A stretch of 37,500 nt of DNA, from the NCBI GenBank assembly GCA_949358305.1, contig CASHSZ010000099.1, positions 1 to 37,500 of the forward strand, given 5' to 3'. A program made the translations under genes and the position numbers. The notes below the pieces were generated by a model. It saw nothing but the letters and a program-made list of their open reading frames with translations. It was not told where the DNA came from and searched no databases. The stretch is from Strigamia acuminata. Its lineage: Eukaryota > Arthropoda > Chilopoda > Geophilomorpha > Linotaeniidae. Positions 23,801 through 32,583 of the stretch are shown here, one piece after another. The first letter of the stretch is position 1, and each line of letters begins with the position of its first letter.

Positions 23801-24775
23801 CGTTACGGCGTAAATCGAAAAAATCAACAACCGACAACACGTACGTGAAAACGCGTACAACATTCATAGACATTAATCTCGAATCCTGTTTTTGGTTTTA
23901 CGCCGTTAACGGGCCGTTAACGGCCCGTTAACGGCCCGTTAACGGCCCGTTAACGGCCCGCACAGGCCGTGACGGGATCGTGACGGGACCGTCGGCGGCC
24001 CGTTAACGGCCCGCACGGGCCGTGACGGGATCGTGACGGGACCGTTGGCGGCCCGTTAACGGCCCGCACGGGCCGTGACGGGATCGTGACGGGACCGTCG
24101 GCGGCCCGTTAACGGCCCGCACGGGCCGTGACGGGATCGTGACGGGACCGTCGGCGGCCCGTTAACGGCCCGCACGGGCCGTGACGGGATCGTGACGGGA
24201 CCGTCGGCGGCCCGTTAACGGCCCGTGCGAGCCGTTACGGGATCGTGACGGGACCGTCACGATCCCGTCAACGGCTTGTACGGGCCGTTACGGGATCGTG
24301 ACGGGACCGTCGGCGGCCCGTTAACGGCCCGTGCGAGCCGTTACGGGATCGTGACGGGACCATCACGATCCCGTCAACGGCTTGTACGGGCCGTTACGGG
24401 ATCGTGACGGGACCGTCGGCGGCCCGTTAACGGGCCGTTAACGGCCCGCGTGAGGTCGTACGGGCCGTCGGCGAGCCGAAGTCCGGGAACGAAGGCCGTT
24501 ACGGGGTCGTCACGGGACCGTCGGCGGGCCGTTACGGGACCGTCACGATCCCGTCACGGCCCGTGCGGGCCGTTAACGGGCCGCCGACGGTCCCGTCACG
24601 ATCCTGTAACGGCTCGCACGGGCCGTTAACGGGCCGCCGACGGTCCCGTCACGATCTCGTAACGGCTCACACGGGCCGTTAACGGCCCGTCAACGGCCCG
24701 TCAACGGCCCGCATGGGGTCGCACGGGCCGTTAACGGGCCGCCGACAGTCCCGTCACGATCCCGTAACGGGAAAA
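20861..24775 (-). repeat. Satellite arm, reverse orientation
   Basis: These are the same 53-bp and 11-bp units as 12960-18985, but inverted. Near 20861-21060 it is almost the exact complement of the inner end of the left arm (18780-18980), apart from scattered changes. The block 23232-23468 is the complement of 14480-14716 and of 16875-17111, giving the same translated frame. At 24219-24440 a ~105-base block containing the inverted repeat GATCGTGACGG..CCGTCACGATC is duplicated and the orientation becomes mixed. Confidence 0.9.
21078..23905 (-). repeat. Eight reverse copies of the 100-bp TIR element
   Basis: Copies lie at 21078-21177, 21435-21534, 21910-22009, 22267-22366, 22742-22841, 23099-23198, 23681-23780 and 23806-23905. 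All are 100 bp and in the opposite orientation to the eleven copies at 13800-18742. The last two are only 25 bases apart. Copies at 21435, 21910 and 22742 share a CATGTACGTG variant found in the forward arm only at 18275, so the arms share lineage-specific variants. Confidence 0.9.
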
Positions 24776-25127
24776 CTGAAAGAGTCGGGCGCGAGACCAC
24801 GTGACCCGGAGTGTGGTTTTTGGGGACGAGGGCCGTCCTCCGACCGCGCCGTGACGCGCCCCGAGTCGGATCAAGAGGCGACCCGGTCGGAAACCGAACC
24901 TCGGGGTTCCTCGAGGCGTGGTTTTTTGGGGACGGGGGGAGGGGGGGGGATCGGGTCGCGTGCTCCGAACGCGCCGCGACGCGCCGTGGGTCGGTCACCA
25001 ACCTTTGTCAATATTTTATAAATTTCCACGGAATTTCAGCAATGTTTTACATAAGTCCGTCAAATCGGGCAGAAATATCTCGTACAATGTCGCTGCAATT
25101 CTGTGGAAATTTATCAGATATTGACAA
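24776..25127 (+). mobile_element. Right terminal module of the satellite element (A + P)
   Basis: Module A (24776-25004) is followed by a 123-base P palindrome (25005-25127). With 20476-20860 it forms the inverted ends of a ~4.65-kb element. It is also close to 18986-19334 in the same orientation, and the two remain similar past P through GGTGACGGGCGGAAGG and the GA tract. Confidence 0.75.
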
Positions 25128-25409
<282 letters not shown>

Positions 25410-25811
25410 TTGCGTCGAGGGGGTGCGTCTGCGCGACCACCGCCGCCGCCGCCGCCACCGACACCGAGTGAAAAGAAGAGCGAGGAGACGGCGCTGGAGG
25501 CGATGGTCGAGAAGATGATGGCGAGGACGGAGGCAAAATTGGAAGCGATGCTGGCGAGAACGGAGGAACGATTCGAGAACATGTTGGAGAGGGTGGAGAA
25601 GAAGTGGATGGGAGCGATGGCCGATGATACGGAGCCGGTGGACGACGAAGGCGACGACAAAGGGGCGACCGGTGGTAAAGGTGGCGAGGAGAGGACCGGC
25701 GGCGACGGCGGCGACGACGACGACGACAGCCACTCTTCGATTCTAATTATTCATTCATTCATTCATTCATTTATGTATTTATTTATTTATTTATTTCCCC
25801 GTGGACCGTAA
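25410..25811 (+). CDS. Terminal exon of a coiled-coil protein, probably 5'-truncated by repeats
   Basis: The frame is open from an acceptor-like CGCTAG at 25404-25409 to TAA at 25809-25811. It encodes a Pro run, then a regular helical segment (ALEAMVEKMMARTEAKLEAM and onward, with a repeated MLARTEERF-type phrase) expected to form a coiled coil, then an Asp/Gly-rich acidic tail. The last ~20 codons fall in a TTCA/TTTA microsatellite, so the natural end is uncertain. There is no ATG before the coiled coil, and upstream lie only the CT tract and the satellite element, so the 5' part is missing, distant or cut off by the insertion. AATAAA follows at 25868-25873. No family is recognised. Confidence 0.5.
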   Translation: MRRGGASARPPPPPPPPTPSEKKSEETALEAMVEKMMARTEAKLEAMLARTEERFENMLERVEKKWMGAMADDTEPVDDEGDDKGATGGKGGEERTGGDGGDDDDDSHSSILIIHSFIHSFMYLFIYLFPRGP

Positions 25812-25888
25812 ACGAGTGGTTTACAATATTTTTTTTTTTTATTTTTTTTATATTTTTAAGACTGAAGAATAAAGTCTGATTATTGTAT

Positions 25889-25927
<39 letters not shown>

Positions 25928-26102
25928 TACATTTGTACATTCAAAAGTTAAAAATAAAAATTTCAAAAATTACAAAATTACAAAATTACAAAATTACAAA
26001 ATTACAAAATTAACAAAAATTAACAAAAATTAACAAAAATTAAAAGAAAAGGAGAGAAGAGACGACGATGGTGGTGGTGGTGGTGGTGGTGGTGGTTTAG
26101 GT

Positions 26103-26133
<31 letters not shown>

Positions 26134-26386
26134 GCGACTACATCACACAGTGGAGTTTCTGGCACGACGACGGAGCCTGCGCGCGCCCATCCCCACCGCA
26201 AGCGCGAAATCCAGTGACAAAATTTGGAAAATGCGACCACGGAGATTGGGCGAGTAGGTTTTCGCGCGCCCTCCCGACACACCGTGGAAATAAAAATAGA
26301 AACATGTAAACGAAAATAAAAAACGAGAATGAAAATAAAGATGAGAACGGTAAATGAAAATAAAAAAATAAAACGAAGAAATAAAA
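25812..26386. other. Repeat-rich intergenic region
   Basis: A polyadenylation signal AATAAA (25868-25873) for the upstream exon is followed by (TTTA)n (25886-25928), an AAAATTAC repeat grading into AAAAATTAAC (about 25965-26045), (GGT)n (26068-26097) and (GAC/GGC)n (26103-26135). GC-mixed unique DNA and an A-rich tract complete it. The A-rich tract next to 26387 is in the position of the 3' tail of the following minus-strand SINE. The long minus-strand frame here has no splice or motif support. Confidence 0.6.
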
Positions 26387-26667
26387 GGAGAGCCGAATCT
26401 TTCGACTCCCCCCCACCCTCCCGCAACCTCGCGGGAGAGTGTTCACCATCACTATCTGAAACGAAGAAGGGACCAAACTGAAACGGCACAATGTATGGCA
26501 ATGTCAATGGAATGCGTGTTTGACAATACAGCTTTGCCAGAAACGAAAACTCGCGGGAGCGGGATTCGAACCCTCGATCCACAACTCCGTACGGCAGGTA
26601 ACTCTGCCCGCTCGGCCACCCGGGCCCGGAGACAAAGCGTCGCTATTTTCGATGACGACGTTTGTCG
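26387..26667 (-). mobile_element. tRNA-derived SINE, copy 3 (best preserved promoter)
   Basis: On the minus strand box A TGGCCGAGCGG lies at 26608-26618 and box B GGTTCGAATCC at 26562-26572, both perfect. The tRNA-like part is class II in length. The body continues to a C-rich inverted repeat (CTCCCGC..GCGGGAG-like) and ends in a TTTTATT-rich tail. Compared with copies 1 and 2 the middle has diverged, but the head, tRNA part and terminal hairpin are shared. It is the copy most likely to be transcribable by RNA polymerase III. Confidence 0.8.
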
Positions 26668-26679
26668 TTATTACTAATC

Positions 26680-26810
26680 ATTATCGGTTATTGATTATTA
26701 ATCGTCGATTATTAATTAATTATTGATTATTAATTATTAGTTGTCAGTTATTGCCATTAATCTTTTTCGCGTCACCGGTCGACCGACATGCTCTAGCGTC
26801 ACATCTCGCG
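26680..26810. other. ATTA-rich spacer before the GA microsatellite
   Basis: Repeated TTATTGATTATTAAT phrases give way to mixed unique sequence from 26760. No gene is visible. Confidence 0.6.
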
Positions 26811-27009
<199 letters not shown>

Positions 27010-27095
27010 TGTGAGTGAGTGCACTTTTCCCGACCACGCGACGTCTGCGTTTTGCGACCAACTTCGTTCGACGACCGACAGACATTTATCCATTC

Positions 27096-27144
27096 ATACA
27101 TACATACATACATACATACATACATACATACATACATACATACA
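27096..27144. repeat. (CATA)n microsatellite in the 5' UTR
   Basis: About 12 CATA units end seven bases before a probable 5' splice site (GTAAGT at 27152). The unit therefore probably sits in the untranslated first exon of the gene starting at 27231. Confidence 0.85.
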
Positions 27145-27151
27145 CAACGTG

Positions 27152-27230
27152 GTAAGTTTCTCCAACGCTATTACCGCGACAACCATTTCGTTCTCGTCAG
27201 TCGGCGTCAACTTTTCGTTCCGTTTTTCAG
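27152..27230 (+). other. Probable 5' UTR intron
   Basis: GTAAGTTTC begins at 27152 and CGTTTTTCAG ends at 27230. The ATG of the coiled-coil gene follows immediately, so the start codon is the first triplet of the exon. Confidence 0.6.
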
Positions 27231-27398
27231 ATGGAACCGAACCGCGAACGAAACGAGGATCCGAGATGGCCGCCCATTCCCGTCGTCACGGTGAGCGCGT
27301 TTATTTTCTTCGACGTGTCACGTCGCCCCGCTTAACATTTTGCTTTCAGGTTGACATCACCGACGACGACGAAGAAGACGGCAATGGCGCTGTCGTTG

Positions 27399-27454
<56 letters not shown>

Positions 27455-28555
27455 GCCGCCGCCGACAACGACGACGAAGACCTAACCGAGATCGACGCCG
27501 CCATGTTGCGCGACGTTAAACGAGGAGTCAAACTCGAGGTCGAAGTGAGTAAAAATTTTCGCGTTGCCCCGCGTTACCCGGCGCAATATTTTTGTTCATT
27601 CGTTCGTTCCTTCGTTCTCTCTAGACTGGGGCGGTCGAATTCGAGCTGCCGTTCGAAAAGAAGGAAGGAGAGGAGGGGGAGGAAGAGCCGCCGTCGACCG
27701 CGCGGCTCCTGTGGGCGCTGGGAAACCAGCTGGGAGAGGAGCAACGACAACTGCGTCGAACCACGGACGACGAGTTGGAGAGGTTCAAGCGAGAGATGCG
27801 AAGACGGTTGGAGGCGAAGAAGAGAGAACTTGATGAGCGGTTGAGACTACAAGAGGTGTCCCACCAGCGCCAAATCCATTTGCGTCTCGAACAGTTGGAC
27901 CGAGAAAGCGCGGTCTATCGGCGGGCGTGGCGTCGACAGGAGCGGGAGCAACGAGAGCGGGAGCAGCGAGAGTGGGAGGGATTGGAGCGGGAGCGATTGG
28001 AGCTGGAGCAGTCGGAGCAGCAGTGGGAGCGGGAGCGAGAGCAGCAGTGGCAGCAGTGGCAGCAACAACAACGACGACCACTCGAGTCGGAGCCGGAGTC
28101 GGAGTCGGCTCATGACGTGGAGGTGGAGGACTTAAAAAAAAAGGCGTTGGATCTCGAGAAGCGCCCGAGACAAGAACACGTGAGTGTCTGTCTGTCTCTG
28201 TCTCTCTCTCTTTCCCCCCTTCCCATTTCACGGCGCACGGGGTCAAACTCGATTTCGATTAGACACCGTCCCACCCCGGCCAATTTATTTTCCATTTACT
28301 TTGTTTTATTTTACTTTACTTTACTTTACTTTACTTTACTTTACTTGTCCCCAGTTGAGTCACTCGCCGACCCGAGAGCCCGACGACCAACCGCCAGCCA
28401 CCATTGTCGTTGCCGAAGGACCGACCGAAACCCGAGAGCGATCCGAGTCGGACGAGGCGATGGACGCGGCCACGGCCACGACGAGTGGGTACCGCGAGCA
28501 CCGGGCCATCGCTCCAACGCGCCCCGACGCGACCGATCGACCGGTGGACCAATAA
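27231..28555 (+). CDS. Complete four-exon coiled-coil protein (predicted 336 aa)
   Basis: Exons are 27231-27290, 27350-27544, 27625-28179 and 28355-28555. All introns are GT-AG and phase 0, so each exon is a whole number of codons (20, 65, 185 and 66 residues). Exon 2 has an acidic stretch and a poly-Ala tract (about residues 34-58) from a GCC run. Exon 3 is dominated by a long charged helix (about residues 115-250), first Lys/Arg/Glu-rich, then REREQ/WEREREQQW-type, expected to form a coiled coil. It includes a LLWALGNQLGEEQRQL segment with hydrophobic spacing. Exon 4 is polar and acidic. The stop TAA overlaps an AATAAA (28551-28556), a possible polyadenylation signal. The last intron contains a TTTAC microsatellite. 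No enzyme motif, signal peptide or membrane segment is seen; the function is unknown. Confidence 0.8.
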
Positions 28556-28711
28556 ATTGATCGATTAATTAATTAGTTAATTCGTTCGTTTTTATTTATC
28601 CCTGTTTCATTTGTTTTCAATTCTTCTTCTTTTTTTTTTTTGTTTTTTTTTTTTTTTTTCCTCGTTGGCACCGACAATACGTCGTCATCGCCTTTGTTTT
28701 TGTTGTTGTTA

Positions 28712-28761
<50 letters not shown>

Positions 28762-29036
28762 TAATAAAAATGGAAAAATGAAATAAAATACAATAAAATA
28801 TAATAAAATAAAACGAAACAGAATTAATCGGCCAGTCGGCTGTCCAAAATTGACACGTGTTCGGTCGTGAAGACGTCGCGGATTGAGCGAACACACACAG
28901 TCGTCCGTCGAAGCGAGAAGGAAGAGGGCGATGTTGTCGTGGCGACCCACACACGCGCGTCCGCGTCAGTTTTGGGAAAACCGTCCGCCATGGCCTAGAA
29001 GAGACCGACGGATAAATGGGCGAATGAAACGCTCGT
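28556..29036. other. AT-rich 3' flank and unique spacer
   Basis: T-rich DNA (28620-28660), an (AAT)n run of about 45 bases (28713-28757) and AAAATA-type repeats are followed by about 200 bases of mixed unique sequence up to the boundary with module Y at 29037. Minus-strand open frames are low-complexity and unsupported. Confidence 0.6.
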
Positions 29037-29322
29037 TTAACCTTGGGGTATGTGTGCGGATTTTGTCGGGGGCGAAAGGGTCCCGCTTTTTAACATTACG
29101 GCGGCCTATACGTTGTTTCGTTGATCGCGACTGCGATGCGGAATTTGCGGATGTTGTTTTGGCCGAGTAGTTCGTGCGACCGAGCGCGTTTTGTTCGTTG
29201 CTTTTCGGTGTTCGGTGGGTTTTGTGACCGGTCAAGGGTTTCGCTAAAACGTGGTTTTTGTGACGGGAGGGAGGGGGGGGATCGGGTCGCGTGCTCCGAA
29301 AGCGCCGCGACGCGCCGTGACT
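29037..29322 (+). repeat. Module Y, copy 2, plus part of the ~120-bp module
   Basis: From TTAACCTTGGGG onward the sequence is nearly identical to 19900-20183. It breaks after CGCGCCGTGACT at about 29322, where it jumps into inverted terminal module A (TTGATCCGACTCGGGGCG, as at 20743). This is a clean junction between two repeat modules. Confidence 0.8.
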
Positions 29323-29885
29323 CTTGATCCGACTCGGGGCGCGTCACGGCGCGGTCGGAGGACGGCCCTCGCCCCCAAAAACCACACTCCGGGTCACGTG
29401 GTCTCGCACCCGACTCCCTCAGTTTTCCCGTTTTCAGCCCGTTACGGGATCATGACGGGCCGTTACGGGATCGTGACGGGACCGTCGGCGGCCCGTTAAC
29501 GGGCCGTTAACGGCCCGCATGAGGTCGTACGGGCCGTCGGCGAGCCGAAGTCCGGGAACGAAGGCCGTTACGGGACCGTCACGGGACCGTCGGCGGCCCG
29601 TTAACGGCCCGTGCGAGCCGTTACGGGATCGTGACGGGACCGTCACGATCCCGTCAACGGCTTGTACGGGCCGTTAACGAGCCGCCAACGGGACCGTCAC
29701 GATCTCGTAACGGCCCGTACAAGCCGTTGACGGGATCGTGACGGGACCGTCACGATCCCGTAACGGCCCGCACGGTCCGTTAACGGGCCGCCGACGGTCC
29801 CGTCACGACCCCATCACGGCCCGTACAAGCCGTTGACGGGGTCGTGACGGGACCGTTACGGGACCGTCGGCGGGCCGTTACGGGC
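29323..29885 (-). mobile_element. Partial satellite element (inverted module A part + short satellite)
   Basis: Inverted module A (29323-29437) leads into about 450 bases of GGGCC/GTTAAC satellite that matches the outer end of the right arm (24219-24560). It includes the CGTTCCCGGACTTCGGCTCG block on the minus strand and the GATCGTGACGG/CCGTCACGATC inverted repeat. It contains no 100-bp element and lacks a second terminal module, so it is a fragment. It ends about 310 bases upstream of the ATG of the first two-finger gene. Confidence 0.75.
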
Positions 29886-30118
29886 CATATACGGTATTTT
29901 TGCGGAGTCGCGGTCGCGCGAGATTCGTCGCGGTAAAAGCGAATTCATTTACGGTCTCGGCTACCACTCGAAGTCGACGGCCTCGACTCGCGCGGCCACG
30001 AAATGGTTTGCGAGCTCGACACCAGATGTCACGACAAACGCGCACGTTGGTCCGACAGCGTATATCGCGCGAGTGTTTCATTTTCCTCCCGGTTTTCATC
30101 GGCACTTCGTCTCCGTTG

Positions 30119-30187
30119 GTAAGTTTGGTGTTTTGTGTGGTTTCTCTCTCCAATTTATTTTCAATTCTCTACTCGTCTCCCACACAG
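30119..30187 (+). other. Probable 5' UTR intron of the first two-finger gene
   Basis: GTAAGTTTGG starts at 30119 and CTCCCACACAG ends at 30187, eight bases before the ATG. The region upstream (29886-30118) is unique and holds ACACCAGATGTCACGAC at about 30020, which resembles sequences before the other two plus-strand genes here. The corresponding intron of the second paralog is altered at both splice sites. Confidence 0.6.
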
Positions 30188-30194
30188 AAGAAAG

Positions 30195-30712
30195 ATGGAA
30201 GGAGCGCAGCATGCAGAGGGCGACAAGTCACATTACTGCGCTTTGTGCTGCGGTAAATACCCCGACAGTAAGAAACAAACATCCATTTATTTACTTATCA
30301 GTTGTTCAATTTATTTATTTATTTATTTTTTAATTATGTATATTTTATTTGATTTTAATTTTTTCTCGTTTCAGAACCGAACGGTGTTTTCTGTAAAGAT
30401 GCCTTTCGTCACTGGCGACGGTACCATAACATCGGCGGAGATGCGGACGATTCCACCCGAGGGCTGCTACGAATCCATTCGCGCGACCCCGTTCGTTTGG
30501 CATTGGTGAGCTTTTAGTTTCTTCGCCGAGTTAACTAGTCAACTAATTTATTTTTTTTTATTTTTTATTTTTTTTTCAAGGCACTGAGACGGGTGTACCG
30601 ACACAACGACGGACGCTGTCCGTTTTGCGCGGAAACACCCTTTTTCGAGGATCTCTCTACCCATTGGGTGGAAGCGCATAGATTTCAAGCACCGACCGCC
30701 CACCAGGGATGA
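30195..30712 (+). CDS. Two-finger protein, paralog 1 (predicted 111 aa)
   Basis: Exons are 30195-30267, 30375-30505 and 30581-30712, with GT-AG introns in phases 1 and 0. The protein is little more than two zinc-finger-like modules. Finger 1 has C15, C18, H37 and H42 (YCALC then FRHWRRYH). Finger 2 has C81, C84, H96 and H101 (CPFC then LSTHWVEAH). A ~38-residue linker contains RGLLRIHSRDPVRLAL. Spacing in finger 2 (C-x2-C-x11-H-x4-H) is near classical C2H2, while finger 1 has a longer loop. A Trp after the first His of each finger is a family mark. It is closely related to the gene at 32584, with the same exon 2 length and intron phases, and more distantly to exons 3-4 of the minus-strand PHD gene. 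Nucleic-acid or protein binding is likely by family logic; the role is unknown. Confidence 0.8.
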
Positions 30713-30907
30713 CGGAGACAGCATCGGTGGACCGTGCATTCGATTTTATTTGACCTTTTTTTGTTTTTTTGTTTTTTTGTTTTTTTTTGTATTGTATGAC
30801 TTCTTCTTCATTTCTTTTTATTTGTTTTAATTAATTAAAAATAAAAAAAATAAGAATAAAAATAAAAATAAAAATAAAAAAAAATCCACATTAATCGTAG
30901 TTGTTAT

Positions 30908-31867
30908 TTAACGAGGCGGACGACGGAGTTTTGGTTGCCGGATTCGGTTGTAGCGGGGCACGCCATTGGTGATGTTCCCGGCGCGCGATTCAAAGTGGCC
31001 AAAGTCGCAAATGTTTCGTTGTTGGCTTTGTACGGGGAGAAAAAGGAAAGACCGAGGTCTTAAAATGTGTTTTTTTTTTTTTTGGTTCGTAAAAAAAAAA
31101 AAAAAATTAATTAATTAATAAATAAAAAAATAAATAAATAAATAAATAAATAAAAATTAAACAGAAAATCAAGAAAGAAAAAAAAAAAGAAACAAAACAT
31201 ATTACGGCGAGAGACCGCGCGAACAAATTCGGCGGCAAATTCGAACTCGGCGACCAAAATTCAAAAATAAACCGATCGACCTTCCGTATCCAACGAGCGA
31301 AGCGGGTAAACCGCGAGGTCGGCGAACTGCGAGGAAACATCGTGATCATCGTCGCGAACAACGTTTGGCGCGACGAAGACTTCGAAAAAGACAGACACGC
31401 TCGGGCACCCGATGGAAGGCAAATCCTCTCGGCGGCGAGCAAAGATGACGAACACGCGGGTGAGCTAATTGTTTCTTGGATGCTAACGCGGCGCCCGAAG
31501 TCACTCGGTTTACTCGCCACCCCGTTGTTTGTTTGTAATAAACGATAGTGTCGTCCGATCAAAAAGTCGTTGCCGCCATTAAAACGAATGAGAAATTCTA
31601 CGTTAAAGTCTCGTTTTTAACGTTTCGATCGATTTATTTTTGAAACTCGATCGAATTCAAATTTGCCACTAAACAAGCAAACAAACAAAAAAAAAAAACA
31701 AACACATTTTAAGACCTCGGTCTTTCCTTTTTCTCCCCGTACAAAGCCAACAACGAAACATTAGCGACTTTGACCACTTTGAATCGCGCGCCGGGAACAT
31801 CACCAACGGCGTGCCCCGCTACGACCGAATCCGGCAACCAAAACTCCGTCGTTTTCCATCTCGTTAA
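30908..31867. mobile_element. Foldback element with ~150-160 bp inverted repeats
   Basis: Arm 30908-31072 and arm 31700-31867 are reverse complements with only scattered differences, sharing GGGGAGAAAAAGGAAAGACC and TTGTTGGCTTTGTACG. The spacer has A/T-rich simple repeats and a segment at 31333-31432 that recurs inverted at 32026-32124. No transposase is visible, so it would be non-autonomous. The interval 30713-30907 before it is the AT-rich 3' flank of paralog 1. Confidence 0.8.
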
Positions 31868-32190
31868 AATTCAAACAAACATCCGTCTCTGGGCGCGCAA
31901 GCCACGATCTTCTTTCCGTCCCCGATCAACTGGACACGAACGCACTTCCGGGTGGCGGAATTCGGCCGCCTGGCTTCGACTCCAACTTTCTTTCTCCGGC
32001 ACGGTTCCCTCGGCATGGGACGCGCCATCGAGAGGATTCGCCTTCCACCGGGTGCCCGAGCGTGCCTGTCTTTTTAAAGTCTTTGTCGTGCCAACGTTGT
32101 TCGCAACGATGGTCGTGATGTTTCCCGGTAGTCTCGTTTGCTGGCTTCGACTCCAACTTTCTTTCTCCGGCACGGTTCTCTCGGCGTGGG
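31333..32190. repeat. Nested inverted and direct repeats between the two paralogs
   Basis: The segment 31333-31432 (with AAGACAGACACGCTCGGGCA) is the diverged complement of 32026-32124. Separately, a ~50-base sequence (GGCTTCGACTCCAACTTTCT and onward) at about 31970-32022 is repeated directly at about 32143-32190. Open frames here arise from these duplications and are not supported as genes. Confidence 0.75.
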
Positions 32191-32430
32191 ATGCCGACCC
32201 CGTTCACTCGGCGAGTGCATATCGGAGGGAACGTCGCTAATCGACCGCATGTTTTGCACACACGCGCCCGCGTACAATTCCTCGTTGTACCGAGCGCGGT
32301 ACAGCGCATCTCCGGGCGCTCCGTAGTCCAGACGAAATGGTTTGCGGTCTCGACATCAAGTGTCACGACAACGTGGATCAAGTGCGCGTTTCATCATCCG
32401 CCCGGTCCCCGTCGCCACATCGTCTTCGTT

Positions 32431-32489
<59 letters not shown>

Positions 32490-32497
32490 GAGTAAGT
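32431..32497 (+). repeat. (GTAA)n run on the 5' splice site of the second two-finger gene
   Basis: Fourteen GTAA units, then GTGA, then GTAAGTTTG stand exactly where paralog 1 has its single GTAAGTTTG donor (30119). The run contains 15 GTAAGT and one GTGAGT, each a consensus 5' splice site. Flanking sequence aligns with paralog 1 on both sides. Confidence 0.85.
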
Positions 32498-32583
32498 TTG
32501 ATGCTTTGTGTGATCTCCCTTTCCAATTTATTTTCAATTAATTAATTAATTCTTTATTCGTCTCCCACACGGAAGAAAGAAAG

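Noticed and set aside
13296-24998. Open frames of 60-105 codons (MRAVNGLPTVPSRSRHG-type) repeated through the satellite on both strands.
   Set aside because: They are read from 53-bp units, whose length is not a multiple of three. Frame and product change with unit number, and identical products occur only where DNA blocks are duplicated.
12960-25127. Regularly spaced repeats considered as a CRISPR array.
   Set aside because: The locus is eukaryotic, spacers are themselves repeats, unit sizes are wrong and no cas genes are present.
26562-26640. A genuine class II tRNA gene on the minus strand.
   Set aside because: Box A and box B are present, but the acceptor stem does not pair properly and the tRNA-like part is embedded in a longer body shared with two other copies.
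31107-32381. Minus-strand frames of ~150 codons between the two finger genes.
   Set aside because: They cross the foldback arm, simple repeats and a direct duplication; repeated segments in the product reflect duplicated DNA and there is no splice support.
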